Source: an uncultured Victivallales bacterium (GTDB taxonomy: Bacteria; Verrucomicrobiota; Lentisphaeria; Victivallales; UBA1829). From it: 25,687 nt of DNA. Both the position numbers and the translations under genes were made by a program. Below are positions 8,438 to 15,979 of the stretch, piece by piece. The notes beneath the pieces were generated by a model, which was given only the letters and a program-made list of their open reading frames with translations, was not told the DNA's origin and searched no databases. The first letter of the stretch is position 1. Each line of letters begins with the position of its first letter. The DNA lies in the NCBI GenBank assembly GCA_934661375.1, contig CAKUJH010000043.1, positions 1 through 25,687 on the forward strand. Direction: 5' to 3'.

Positions 8438-9067
8438 ATGAATGAGAAATACCCGCAGGCATTGGAAGACCTGATGGAACTGCTGCGGTCGCTGCCCGGC
8501 GTCGGACGGCGCAGTGCAGAACGCATGGCGATGAATTTTTTCGCCTGGGATGGCACAAAACTGGAAGTGCTGTCGCAGGTGCTTGCCGATCTGAAGAAAA
8601 AAGTCGGCAAATGTTCGGTCTGCGGAAATCTGGCGGATATCCGGGAGGACGGGACGGTGCTGTGTCCGATCTGTGCATCGCCGAGCCGTGATCCGGAGCT
8701 TTTATGTGTGGTGGAAGATACGCCGCAGATCCGCAGCATAGAGGCCAGCGGGGTGTTCCGCGGGGTTTACCATGTACTGGGCGGACGCATTGCGCCGCTG
8801 GAAGGACGCGGGGTGGAATCCATTTCCGCTGACGCTCTGGAAATGCGGCTGGAGCATGGTTCGTTCCGTGAAATCATATTTGCATTGAGTCCGGACGTGG
8901 AAGGACAGGCGACCGCAGTTTATTTAGCCGGCCGGCTGAAACGTTTCGGATTGAAAACCAGCCGTCTGGCGCAGGGTCTTCCGGCGGGATCCGATTTGAG
9001 CTTTGCCGACCCTGCGACCATCGCCGCCGCGTTGAGCGGGCGGACGGCATTTGATAAAGGGGAATAA
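8438..9067 (+). CDS. recR: Recombination mediator protein RecR
   Basis: Component of RecFOR-type recombinational repair, helping load RecA at gaps in the cytoplasm. The 209-aa protein has an N-terminal helix-hairpin-helix (LPGVGRRSAERMA, about 19-31), a four-cysteine zinc site (C59, C62, C76, C79) and a Toprim domain beginning at LLCVVEDTPQ (about 88). The conserved HVLGGRIAPLEG segment follows. It lies 28 nt downstream of ybaB, the usual ybaB-recR pair, and its stop is 4 nt before the next start. Confidence 0.96.
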   Translation: MNEKYPQALEDLMELLRSLPGVGRRSAERMAMNFFAWDGTKLEVLSQVLADLKKKVGKCSVCGNLADIREDGTVLCPICASPSRDPELLCVVEDTPQIRSIEASGVFRGVYHVLGGRIAPLEGRGVESISADALEMRLEHGSFREIIFALSPDVEGQATAVYLAGRLKRFGLKTSRLAQGLPAGSDLSFADPATIAAALSGRTAFDKGE

Positions 9068-9071
9068 TGAA

Positions 9072-9941
9072 ATGAGTATGCCGACAGTGAAAATCGCGCT
9101 GCTTCAGGACCGGGACCGTGGAAGCATGGAAGCCGCCGCGCTCCAGACGGAACAGCTGATACGGGAAGCCGCGGCGAACGGTGCAAAAATCATTTGCACG
9201 CAGGAACTGTTCCTGACGGAATATTTCTGCTGGAAACAGGACAGTGATTTTTTCAATCTTGCCATAGCAATTCCGTCGGAATGGACGGAGCGGTTCTGTG
9301 TTCTCGCCAAAGAATTGGGTGTGGTTCTGGTGCTGTCGCTTTTTGAACGCCGTGCGCCGGGGCTGTGCCACAATACGGCAGTCGTGATTGACGCCGACGG
9401 CACGCTGATGGGCAAGTACCGCAAGATGCACATTCCGCAGGATCCGGGTTTTGAGGAGAAATTCTATTTTGCGCCGGGCGACCTGCCGTACCGTTCGTTT
9501 CATACCCGTTACGCAGATATCGGCGTGCTGGTCTGCTGGGATCAGTGGTACCCGGAAGCGGTGCGTCTGACCGCTCTTGCCGGAGCGAACATCATTTTCT
9601 GTCCGACGGCGATCGGGGGGATTGCATCGGAACCGGATTCTCTGGCGGATCGGCAGCGGGATGCCTGGCTGAACGTGCAGCGCGGTCATGCCGTGGCGAA
9701 CGGCTGTTATTTTGCCGCCGTGAACCGGGTCGGCGTTGAACACGGAACGAAATTCTGGGGTTCATCATTTACCGCGGATTTCTACGGAAATCATATTGTA
9801 CTGGGAGACCGCGAACAGACCCAGATTCTGTATGCGGACTGCGATTTGGCTGCCATGGAGGAACACCGCCGCATGTGGCCGTTCTTCCGTGACCGGCGGA
9901 TTGATTCCTATTCCAACCTGATGAGGCGTTTCAATGACTGA
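9072..9941 (+). CDS. aguB: N-carbamoylputrescine amidase
   Basis: Nitrilase-superfamily amidase converting N-carbamoylputrescine to putrescine, CO2 and ammonia. The 289-aa protein carries the catalytic triad E45 (TQELFL), K118 (KYRKMHIP) and C155 (LVCWDQWYPE). The C-terminal region (GSSFTADFYGNHI, MWPFFRDRRID) resembles plant and bacterial AguB. The start ATG 9072 is 9 nt after AAAGGGG; an upstream in-frame TTG at 9051 would overlap recR and lacks a site. The gene overlaps aguA by 8 nt, and the pair encodes consecutive enzymes, which supports the substrate assignment. Confidence 0.93.
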   Translation: MSMPTVKIALLQDRDRGSMEAAALQTEQLIREAAANGAKIICTQELFLTEYFCWKQDSDFFNLAIAIPSEWTERFCVLAKELGVVLVLSLFERRAPGLCHNTAVVIDADGTLMGKYRKMHIPQDPGFEEKFYFAPGDLPYRSFHTRYADIGVLVCWDQWYPEAVRLTALAGANIIFCPTAIGGIASEPDSLADRQRDAWLNVQRGHAVANGCYFAAVNRVGVEHGTKFWGSSFTADFYGNHIVLGDREQTQILYADCDLAAMEEHRRMWPFFRDRRIDSYSNLMRRFND

Positions 9942-10998
9942 TGCTCTTTTTCCTGCCGGGAAATCTCCGCGTGAACTCGGCTACACGTTTCCTGCCGAAT
10001 GGTCGGAACAGACCTGTGTCTACCTGAGCTGGCCGAGCAATCCGCAGACCTGGGAAGACTGTTTTGACGCGATGGAATCGGCGTACGCCGACTTTGCGGC
10101 GGCGATCAGCCGTCATGAACTGCTGCGGATTGTGGCTGCCGCCGACCGGAACGAACGGATTGCGGAATTGCTTGCCGCGCATCATGCCGTTCTGGAACAA
10201 GTGGAATTTTTTGACATAGCCACCAACGACGCCTGGTGCCGCGATCATGGTCCGGTCTTTCTGAAAAACAAAGAGAACGGACGTCTCGCCATGGCGGATT
10301 TCCGCTATAACGCCTGGGGCGGCAAATTCGCACCCTGGGATCTGGATGACGCCGTGCCGTCCAAAATCGCGCGCTATCTGCATTGCCGGCGTTTCGCCGT
10401 ACCGTTTGTGTGCGAGGGCGGTGCGCTGGAAACCAACGGCGCGGGGACTCTGCTGACCACCCGTTCGGTCATGCTGAACGCCAACCGCAATGCGGGAATG
10501 ACCGAAGCCAAAGCGGAGCGGATTCTCGGTGATGCGCTGGGCATGGAAAAAATTCTGTGGCTGGACAGCGGGCTGCCCGGTGATGACACCGACGGGCATA
10601 TCGACACGCTGGCGCGTTTTGTCAATGAGCATACTGTCGTTGCCGCGCTGGGAGAAAAAACGCACCCCGGGTACGATGCCATGGTACGGAATTTCAAGGT
10701 GCTGCAGCAGATGCGCACGGCGGACGGGAAAAAGCTGGAAGTGATTCCGCTGCCCATGCCGGAACCGATCCGGCCGGACGGTTGGCGCACGGATATTCTG
10801 CCAGCCACCTATGCCAATTATCTGGTGATCAACGGAGCCGTGCTGTTCCCGACTTACCGTCAGGATGCTTCGGCGGAAGCCGCCATGAAAATTCTGGCAC
10901 AGGCGTTCCCCGGACGTGAAATCATTCCGGTTGACTGCTATGATATTATACTGGAAGGCGGTGCGCTGCATTGTCTCAGTCAGCAGCAGCCGAAGTAA
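9934..10998 (+). CDS. aguA: Agmatine deiminase
   Basis: Guanidino-group-modifying hydrolase converting agmatine to N-carbamoylputrescine plus ammonia. The 354-aa length is typical. Visible motifs are DAWCRDHGPVF near the N-terminal third, GGALETNG, the DDTDGHID block and the C-terminal catalytic cysteine C347 in GGALHCLSQQQ. It overlaps aguB by 8 nt, so the two enzymes are probably made together. With aguB it forms the arginine-decarboxylase route to putrescine; no arginine decarboxylase gene is in the window. Confidence 0.94.
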   Translation: MTDALFPAGKSPRELGYTFPAEWSEQTCVYLSWPSNPQTWEDCFDAMESAYADFAAAISRHELLRIVAAADRNERIAELLAAHHAVLEQVEFFDIATNDAWCRDHGPVFLKNKENGRLAMADFRYNAWGGKFAPWDLDDAVPSKIARYLHCRRFAVPFVCEGGALETNGAGTLLTTRSVMLNANRNAGMTEAKAERILGDALGMEKILWLDSGLPGDDTDGHIDTLARFVNEHTVVAALGEKTHPGYDAMVRNFKVLQQMRTADGKKLEVIPLPMPEPIRPDGWRTDILPATYANYLVINGAVLFPTYRQDASAEAAMKILAQAFPGREIIPVDCYDIILEGGALHCLSQQQPK

Positions 10999-11041
10999 CA
11001 CAGGAAAAACCCCAAAACAAAAAAGGAAGGGATAAAAAAAC

Positions 11042-11821
11042 ATGAAAAAATGGCGTACGATTCTGATGACTGCTGTCGCGGCAGTGCTGTTCTGCGGCTG
11101 TTCCGAGCAGCCGAAAGAAAAAACTTTCACCGTTGGTTTTGACTCCGATTTTCCGCCTTACGGCTACAAGGAAAACGGAGTCTACAAAGGATTTGACCTG
11201 GATCTTGCCAGAGAAGTTGCCCGCCGCAACCAGTGGAAAATTGTGCTGCGTCCGATCAACTGGGATTCCAAGGACATGGAGCTGAATACCGGTTCCATCG
11301 ACTGCATCTGGAACGGTTTTACCATCAACGGTCGTGAAAATGCGTATCTGTGGAGTGATCCGTATGTAGCCAACCAGCAGGTGGTCATGGTGAAAGCCGG
11401 TTCGCCCATCCGCAAACTTGCCGATCTGGCTGGAAAAATCGTGGTGGTTCAGACCGATACGCCGGTGCAGAAAGCTTTGAGCAAAGGCGGCGAACGGGAA
11501 AAACTCGGAGCCACGTTCAAACGGATGGTGATTGCTCCGAATTACAACAATGCCGTCATGGAACTGGAAGCGGGATCCGTGGATGCCGTGGCTCTGGACA
11601 TCGGAGTTGCCCGGAAGAAACAGAGCGACGCTCCGGGTAAATTTGTGCTGCTGGATGAAATTGTCATGACCGAAAACTACGGCATCGGATTCCGGAAAGG
11701 CAATACGGAACTTCGCGACACTGTGCAGAAAACCCTGCGCGCGATGATTGCCGACGGAACTGCCGCGAAAATTTCGGCACAGTACTTCAACGGCCAGAAC
11801 GTGCTGACACTCAAACCCTGA
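11042..11821 (+). CDS. Amino-acid ABC transporter substrate-binding lipoprotein
   Basis: Periplasmic binding component of a polar amino-acid importer (SBP family 3), 259 aa. The N-terminus is a probable lipoprotein signal with C20 (LFCGCSEQ); the lipobox is imperfect, with Phe at -3. The family-typical FPPYGYKENGVYKGFDLDLA segment is present. R98 (INGREN) and D176 (AVALDIG) occupy the positions that in this family hold the alpha-carboxylate and alpha-amino groups, so the ligand is probably an alpha-amino acid rather than agmatine. It follows aguA by 43 nt with no terminator visible and a strong purine-rich site (11023-11032). Arginine is a contextual guess for the ligand. Confidence 0.9.
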   Translation: MKKWRTILMTAVAAVLFCGCSEQPKEKTFTVGFDSDFPPYGYKENGVYKGFDLDLAREVARRNQWKIVLRPINWDSKDMELNTGSIDCIWNGFTINGRENAYLWSDPYVANQQVVMVKAGSPIRKLADLAGKIVVVQTDTPVQKALSKGGEREKLGATFKRMVIAPNYNNAVMELEAGSVDAVALDIGVARKKQSDAPGKFVLLDEIVMTENYGIGFRKGNTELRDTVQKTLRAMIADGTAAKISAQYFNGQNVLTLKP

Positions 11822-11837
11822 TCGGGAGACGGCAGTA

Positions 11838-12488
11838 ATGGATTACCGTATCATGTTTTCAGAACTGCTGGGCGGTTTATGTGTTTCCGTGGAAATCTTT
11901 CTGCTGACACTGGTTTTTGCCCTGCCGCTTGGTCTGCTGATTGCATTCGGGCGCATGTCCCGGTGTATGGTAGTCCGTATCGTTTTCCAGGTGTATATAT
12001 CGGTCATGCGCGGCACCCCGCTGATGCTTCAGCTGCTGGTGTGCTACTTCGGACCGTATTACCTGTTTCATGTCCCGCTGGCGAGCGGATACCGTTTTAT
12101 TGCGGTGATTCTGGCATTTTCGCTGAACTACGCAGCGTATTTTGCCGAAATTTACCGCGGCGGAATCGAATCCATGCCGGCGGGACAGTATGAAGCCGCC
12201 AAAGTCCTGGGGTATTCTTCCTGCCAGACATTCTTCCGGATCATTCTGCCGCAGGTGATCAAACGGATCATTCCGGCGATTACCAATGAAGTTATCACTC
12301 TGGTCAAGGATACCTCGCTGGCGTTTTCGCTTTCCGTGATGGAAATGTTCACCATCGCCAGGCAAATTTCCAGTGCGCATACGACCATGGTTCCGTTCAT
12401 TGCGGCTGGAGTTTTCTATTATATCTTCAATTTCGCTGTTGCCGCCGGAATGGGCCGGCTGGAAAAACGGCTGAGCTATTACCGGTAG
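11838..12488 (+). CDS. Amino-acid ABC transporter permease
   Basis: Inner-membrane permease of the His/Glu/Gln/Arg/opine transporter type, 216 aa, probably working as a homodimer. Several hydrophobic segments are visible, starting at residues about 10-35. The cytoplasmic EAA loop reads EAAKVLGYSSCQTFFRIILPQ in the second half and contacts the ATPase. RGTPLMLQL is characteristic of this family. The gene lies 16 nt after the binding protein, with GGGAGA about 8 nt before the ATG. Confidence 0.93.
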   Translation: MDYRIMFSELLGGLCVSVEIFLLTLVFALPLGLLIAFGRMSRCMVVRIVFQVYISVMRGTPLMLQLLVCYFGPYYLFHVPLASGYRFIAVILAFSLNYAAYFAEIYRGGIESMPAGQYEAAKVLGYSSCQTFFRIILPQVIKRIIPAITNEVITLVKDTSLAFSLSVMEMFTIARQISSAHTTMVPFIAAGVFYYIFNFAVAAGMGRLEKRLSYYR

Positions 12489-12497
12489 AGGGGCATT

Positions 12498-13247
12498 ATG
12501 AGCGTTCTGACTATTTCTGACCTGACCAAAAGTTTCAGCGGACGGCAGATCCTGAAAGGAATTTCCCTGACGGTTGACCGCGGGGAAGTCGTTTCCATCA
12601 TCGGACCGTCCGGTTCAGGAAAATCCACCTTGCTCCGCTGCTGCACTTTGCTGGAAACCATTGACTCCGGCGGGCTGGCATACGACGGTCTGACCGTGTT
12701 CCGCAACGGCGGATATGCCGCACCACAAGTTCTGAAAAATGCCCGGAACCGTTTCGGACTGGTCTTTCAGAATTACAACCTGTTTCCTCATTTCTCGGTG
12801 CTGCGCAATGTAACCGATGCCCCGGTCTGCGTACAGAACCGCAAAAGAGTGGAAGCGGCGGAAGAAGCCCGGCTTCTATTGAAGAAAATGGGACTGGAAG
12901 GACGGGAAAACGCTTATCCCTGCGAACTTTCCGGTGGACAGCAGCAGCGCGTTTCCATTGTGCGCGCCCTGATGATGCATCCGGAAATCCTGTTTTTCGA
13001 CGAACCGACTTCCGCGCTGGATCCGGAACTCACCGGAGAAATTCTGAAGGTGATCCGTCAGCTGGCAGAAGAAAAAATGACCATGGTTATCGTTACCCAT
13101 GAAATCATGTTTGCCCGAAATGTTTCCAACCGGATCATATTCATGGCGGACGGCGTAATCGTGGAGGAAGGTCCTGCCAAAAAGCTGATTGATGCGCCGG
13201 AAAATGAACGGACTCGCGCATTCCTTGCCAATCTGAAGAAAAGCTGA
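12498..13247 (+). CDS. Amino-acid ABC transporter ATP-binding protein
   Basis: ATPase subunit of the importer, 249 aa. Walker A is GPSGSGKS (36-43), the Q-loop is VFQNYNLFPH (89-98), the signature is LSGGQQQR (144-151), and Walker B is ILFFDEP (164-170). The H-loop is IVTHE. It begins 9 nt after the permease gene and ends the long + strand cluster, facing the convergent thioesterase gene. Confidence 0.95.
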   Translation: MSVLTISDLTKSFSGRQILKGISLTVDRGEVVSIIGPSGSGKSTLLRCCTLLETIDSGGLAYDGLTVFRNGGYAAPQVLKNARNRFGLVFQNYNLFPHFSVLRNVTDAPVCVQNRKRVEAAEEARLLLKKMGLEGRENAYPCELSGGQQQRVSIVRALMMHPEILFFDEPTSALDPELTGEILKVIRQLAEEKMTMVIVTHEIMFARNVSNRIIFMADGVIVEEGPAKKLIDAPENERTRAFLANLKKS

Positions 13248-13253
13248 AAGCGC

Positions 13254-13277
13254 CCGGCAGTTCTTGATGTCTGCCGG
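13254..13277. terminator. Hairpin between convergent genes, possible weak terminator
   Basis: Inverted repeat CCGGCAG (13254-13260) / CTGCCGG (13271-13277), 7 bp with a 10-nt loop, in the 33-nt gap between the ATPase and thioesterase stop codons. Only TTGTTA follows on the + strand, so intrinsic termination would be weak. Confidence 0.5.
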
Positions 13278-13280
13278 TTG

Positions 13281-14027
13281 TTACAGACGTCCCGCAGCCT
13301 GGAAACAGAGCTGTCCGTCCTGCGGATGCCTACCGTCTATATAGAAAGTTCCGCTGTTTTCCACATTGCCGCCGCAGACAATTTTCGCATTGAGTGCGCC
13401 CGGCAGCAGGAAGTTAATCTGCAATTCCGCCGGATGACAGAGCTGTCCAGTCAGACACCCCAGCGTATCCGTGGTATATGCGGCATAAAACGCATTGTTC
13501 AGATGGCGGTTCAGATCAATATTGGATTGCAGAACCTGATATTCGAGCAGCGGGGCAGGGGATGTTTCCGGTTCGGGGATTTTGTCCAATACCGGATAAA
13601 AACGTTCCTTGTCCGGATTGCGGTCGGCAAAATCCGCCAGCATGTGAAACGGTTTGACTGGGCGGAATTTGGTATCGTCAATGACAATCCAAAAACTGGT
13701 TCCGGTAATCAGCTGTTCTCCGTCTTCCGCCAGCAGCTGATACTGCCGGGTGGCGAACAGCCGGTTCAAGCCGGTGGGGTAGGTCATCACTGTGAGGTTC
13801 TCGCCCAGCCGGGGATGACGGTGAAAACGCAGTTTCAATCTGGAAAGCACCCAGAGCAGATGCTGCTGTTTCAGATCATTCATCCCGATCCCCAGCAGGT
13901 CGGCATGACACGCCGCAATGTCCTGAAAATAATCCAGGACGCAATTCAGTTTGATCTGACTGTCCGCGCCGCATTCATGGTGTGCGACGGTATGTTTCTG
14001 AATCAGAAAATCAGGAAGAACGCTCAT
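13281..14027 (-). CDS. Acyl-ACP thioesterase
   Basis: Protein of the acyl-ACP thioesterase family (hot-dog fold), 248 aa, expected to release free fatty acids from acyl carrier protein. The N-terminal half contains VLDYFQDIAACHADLLGIG and LLWVLSRLKLRF, typical of the first hot-dog repeat. The second half has the N-x-D-x-N-x-H-x-N motif (SNIDLNRHLNNAFY) that includes predicted catalytic residues. It begins one nucleotide after the stop of the upstream dehydrogenase gene, so it is the last gene of the rnc-adh operon. Family is confident; chain-length specificity cannot be read. Confidence 0.85.
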   Translation of the reverse strand: MSVLPDFLIQKHTVAHHECGADSQIKLNCVLDYFQDIAACHADLLGIGMNDLKQQHLLWVLSRLKLRFHRHPRLGENLTVMTYPTGLNRLFATRQYQLLAEDGEQLITGTSFWIVIDDTKFRPVKPFHMLADFADRNPDKERFYPVLDKIPEPETSPAPLLEYQVLQSNIDLNRHLNNAFYAAYTTDTLGCLTGQLCHPAELQINFLLPGALNAKIVCGGNVENSGTFYIDGRHPQDGQLCFQAAGRL

Positions 14028-14028
14028 T

Positions 14029-15150
14029 TTACACCTGACCTTTCAGCAGATTTTTCACATCGTCATCCGACATGGGTCGCGGATTGAGTTTCATACTGGC
14101 ACTGCGGCAGTTTTTCACGATAAAATCGAAATGTGATTCATTCAGTCCATATTCGGAAAAATCTACGCGGATTCCCAGATTCCGGCAGAGTTCAACACAT
14201 CCGCGCAGAAAATCATCGGCGGTATTGCCGAATCCGCAGACCACCGCCATCTGTCCGTACATAGCGGAGCAAAGCGGCAGGTTCCATTCCACGATTGCCG
14301 GAATCAGCGTGGCACACGCTTTGCCGTGCGGCACGTGAAGCAGCGATCCGATCGGGTGCGCCAGACCGTGAATCGCCCCCAGTCCGGTCTGAGAAAACGC
14401 CATGGCGGAAAGCAAACTGCCCTCCGCCATTTCTGTGCGCGCCGCGAGGTCTGAACCGTTCCGCACCACTTTTTCCAGATTGCCGGAAATCTTTTTCAAG
14501 GCGGCAAAACTCAATGCACAGCTGGCAGCCGAGGCTTTCGGGGATGTGCAGGACTCAAAAGCCTGAACAAAGGCATCCAGACCGCTGGCGGCGGTCAAAG
14601 ATTCCGGACAGCTGACGGTCAGAAGGGGATCGACTATTGCCAGATCCGCCGCCATTGCCGGATGCCGCAGGGATTTCTTGATTTTGGTGGCGGAGTCAGT
14701 CAGTACGGCGTTATTGGTGATTTCCGCGCCGGTACCGGATGTCGTCGGGAGCGCGGCGAAGAACAGACCTTTGCCGGGAATGTTCTTTTCTCCGCTGAAA
14801 TAATCGGCGCAGAAGCCGTTCAGCGGAATCAGAGCCGCCGCCGCTTTGGCGCAGTCGATGACACTGCCGCCGCCGACCGCAATCACCGCTTCCGCCCGGA
14901 AATCACGTCCTGCGGTGATCAGATGGTCCACGTCTTCCAGCGGCGGTTCCGGATGAATGCCGCTGACCGTGCGGATTTCGAAATTTTTCAGGGAATCCAG
15001 CAGCTTGCTGTATTCCGGAGTTTTCATGAAATGGCTGCCTGCCGCCAGCAGGATTCTGCGGAATCCGGTCAGTTTTCCCGGCAGAGTGGCGCTGATTCCG
15101 ACGCCGAAAGAGATTTCCGCCGGATAATGCAGAGAATACGTCTGATTCAT
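14029..15150 (-). CDS. Iron-type alcohol dehydrogenase family protein
   Basis: Group III (iron-containing) alcohol dehydrogenase, 373 aa, NAD(P)-dependent with unknown substrate. The nucleotide-binding loop GGGSVIDCAKA is at 93-103, with PTTSGTGAE at 135-143. Likely metal ligands are D192, H261 (HGLAHP) and H275 (VPHG). The position that is His in FucO-type enzymes (D-x3-H) is Gln196 here (LDAFVQAFE); some family members share this Gln, so the enzyme need not be inactive, but metal preference may differ. The ATG overlaps the rnc stop as TAATG, implying co-translation. Confidence 0.9.
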   Translation of the reverse strand: MNQTYSLHYPAEISFGVGISATLPGKLTGFRRILLAAGSHFMKTPEYSKLLDSLKNFEIRTVSGIHPEPPLEDVDHLITAGRDFRAEAVIAVGGGSVIDCAKAAAALIPLNGFCADYFSGEKNIPGKGLFFAALPTTSGTGAEITNNAVLTDSATKIKKSLRHPAMAADLAIVDPLLTVSCPESLTAASGLDAFVQAFESCTSPKASAASCALSFAALKKISGNLEKVVRNGSDLAARTEMAEGSLLSAMAFSQTGLGAIHGLAHPIGSLLHVPHGKACATLIPAIVEWNLPLCSAMYGQMAVVCGFGNTADDFLRGCVELCRNLGIRVDFSEYGLNESHFDFIVKNCRSASMKLNPRPMSDDDVKNLLKGQV

Positions 15151-15854
15151 TATTTTGCCGCCTCGTCACGTTGTTTGAGAGTTTTCAATGCCTGATCGGC
15201 AGCCGCCTGTTCCGCATTTTTGCGGTTTTGCGCGATGCCGGTGCCCAGCTGTTCCTTTCCCAGGAATACCGCCACTTCATAACGGGGATCGTGCTGCGGT
15301 CCGGTAATGGAAAGAGTCTGATAACGCGGCGTCCGGGATGATTTCGCCTGCGTATATTCCTGAAGCGCACCTTTGGGATTGACCGTCGCCAGCAGATTGA
15401 GCGGTTCGGGTACGCTGTTCCGGAAGATGCGGAGAATGAATTCTTCCGCGCGGTCATATCCGCCGTCCAGATAAATGGCTCCGGACAAGGCTTCGAAGGC
15501 GTCGGAAACGGTGGAATCGCGGTCGCCGCCGCGGGCGTCGATTTCTCCGCGTCCGAATTGAATGTATTTGCCCAGGTCAATGGAACGGGCGAATCTGGCA
15601 AGGGAATCCTGATTGACCAGAGCCGAGCGTATTTTGGTCAGGTCGCCTTCCTGAAGGCCGGGATAGCGGAAATAGAGATGACGTGTCAGCACCAGCTCCA
15701 CTACGGCGTCGCCGAAAAATTCCAGCCGCTGGTTGTCGTATCTGACATTCCATTCCGCCGCGTATGATTTGTGTGTCATAGCTTCGCGGAGCAGTTCCGG
15801 CTGCCGGAACTGGTAACCGATCACCTGTTGAAGATGTTTCAGAGATTCGCTCAT
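15150..15854 (-). CDS. rnc: Ribonuclease III
   Basis: Double-stranded-RNA endonuclease for rRNA and mRNA processing. The signature NQRLEFFGDAVVEL is at 41-54 with catalytic E45 and D49. A C-terminal dsRNA-binding domain begins around residue 157 (NPKGALQEYTQ) and runs to the end. The start at 15854 gives 234 aa and is preceded by AAGGAG (15874-15869) at a long 14-nt spacing. The in-frame ATG at 15878 would place that site inside the gene and has no site of its own. It is the first gene of the - strand operon, with the dehydrogenase overlapping its stop. Confidence 0.94.
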   Translation of the reverse strand: MSESLKHLQQVIGYQFRQPELLREAMTHKSYAAEWNVRYDNQRLEFFGDAVVELVLTRHLYFRYPGLQEGDLTKIRSALVNQDSLARFARSIDLGKYIQFGRGEIDARGGDRDSTVSDAFEALSGAIYLDGGYDRAEEFILRIFRNSVPEPLNLLATVNPKGALQEYTQAKSSRTPRYQTLSITGPQHDPRYEVAVFLGKEQLGTGIAQNRKNAEQAAADQALKTLKQRDEAAK

Positions 15855-15922
15855 GCCGTCCCGATTCACTCCTTGCATTCGATGCTTCGGACCCGGCGGT
15901 TTGGACGCCGGATTCCGGATGA

Positions 15923-15962
15923 CGCAGAAAGAAGCGGCAGCTGCAGGTTCAGCCTCTGCCGC
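15923..15962 (-). terminator. Rho-independent terminator after the isopropylmalate-dehydrogenase-like gene
   Basis: On the - strand, GCGGCAG (15962-15956) pairs with CTGCCGC (15940-15934) around a 15-nt loop and is followed by TTCTTTCT. It lies 18 nt past the stop of the upstream dehydrogenase gene and before rnc. Confidence 0.7.
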
Positions 15963-15979
15963 ATTCTGTTCCGGGTATT

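Noticed and set aside
13278..14087. 269-codon + strand frame
   Set aside because: Opposite the thioesterase gene, which shows family motifs and fits an operon; the + strand product is unrecognisable.
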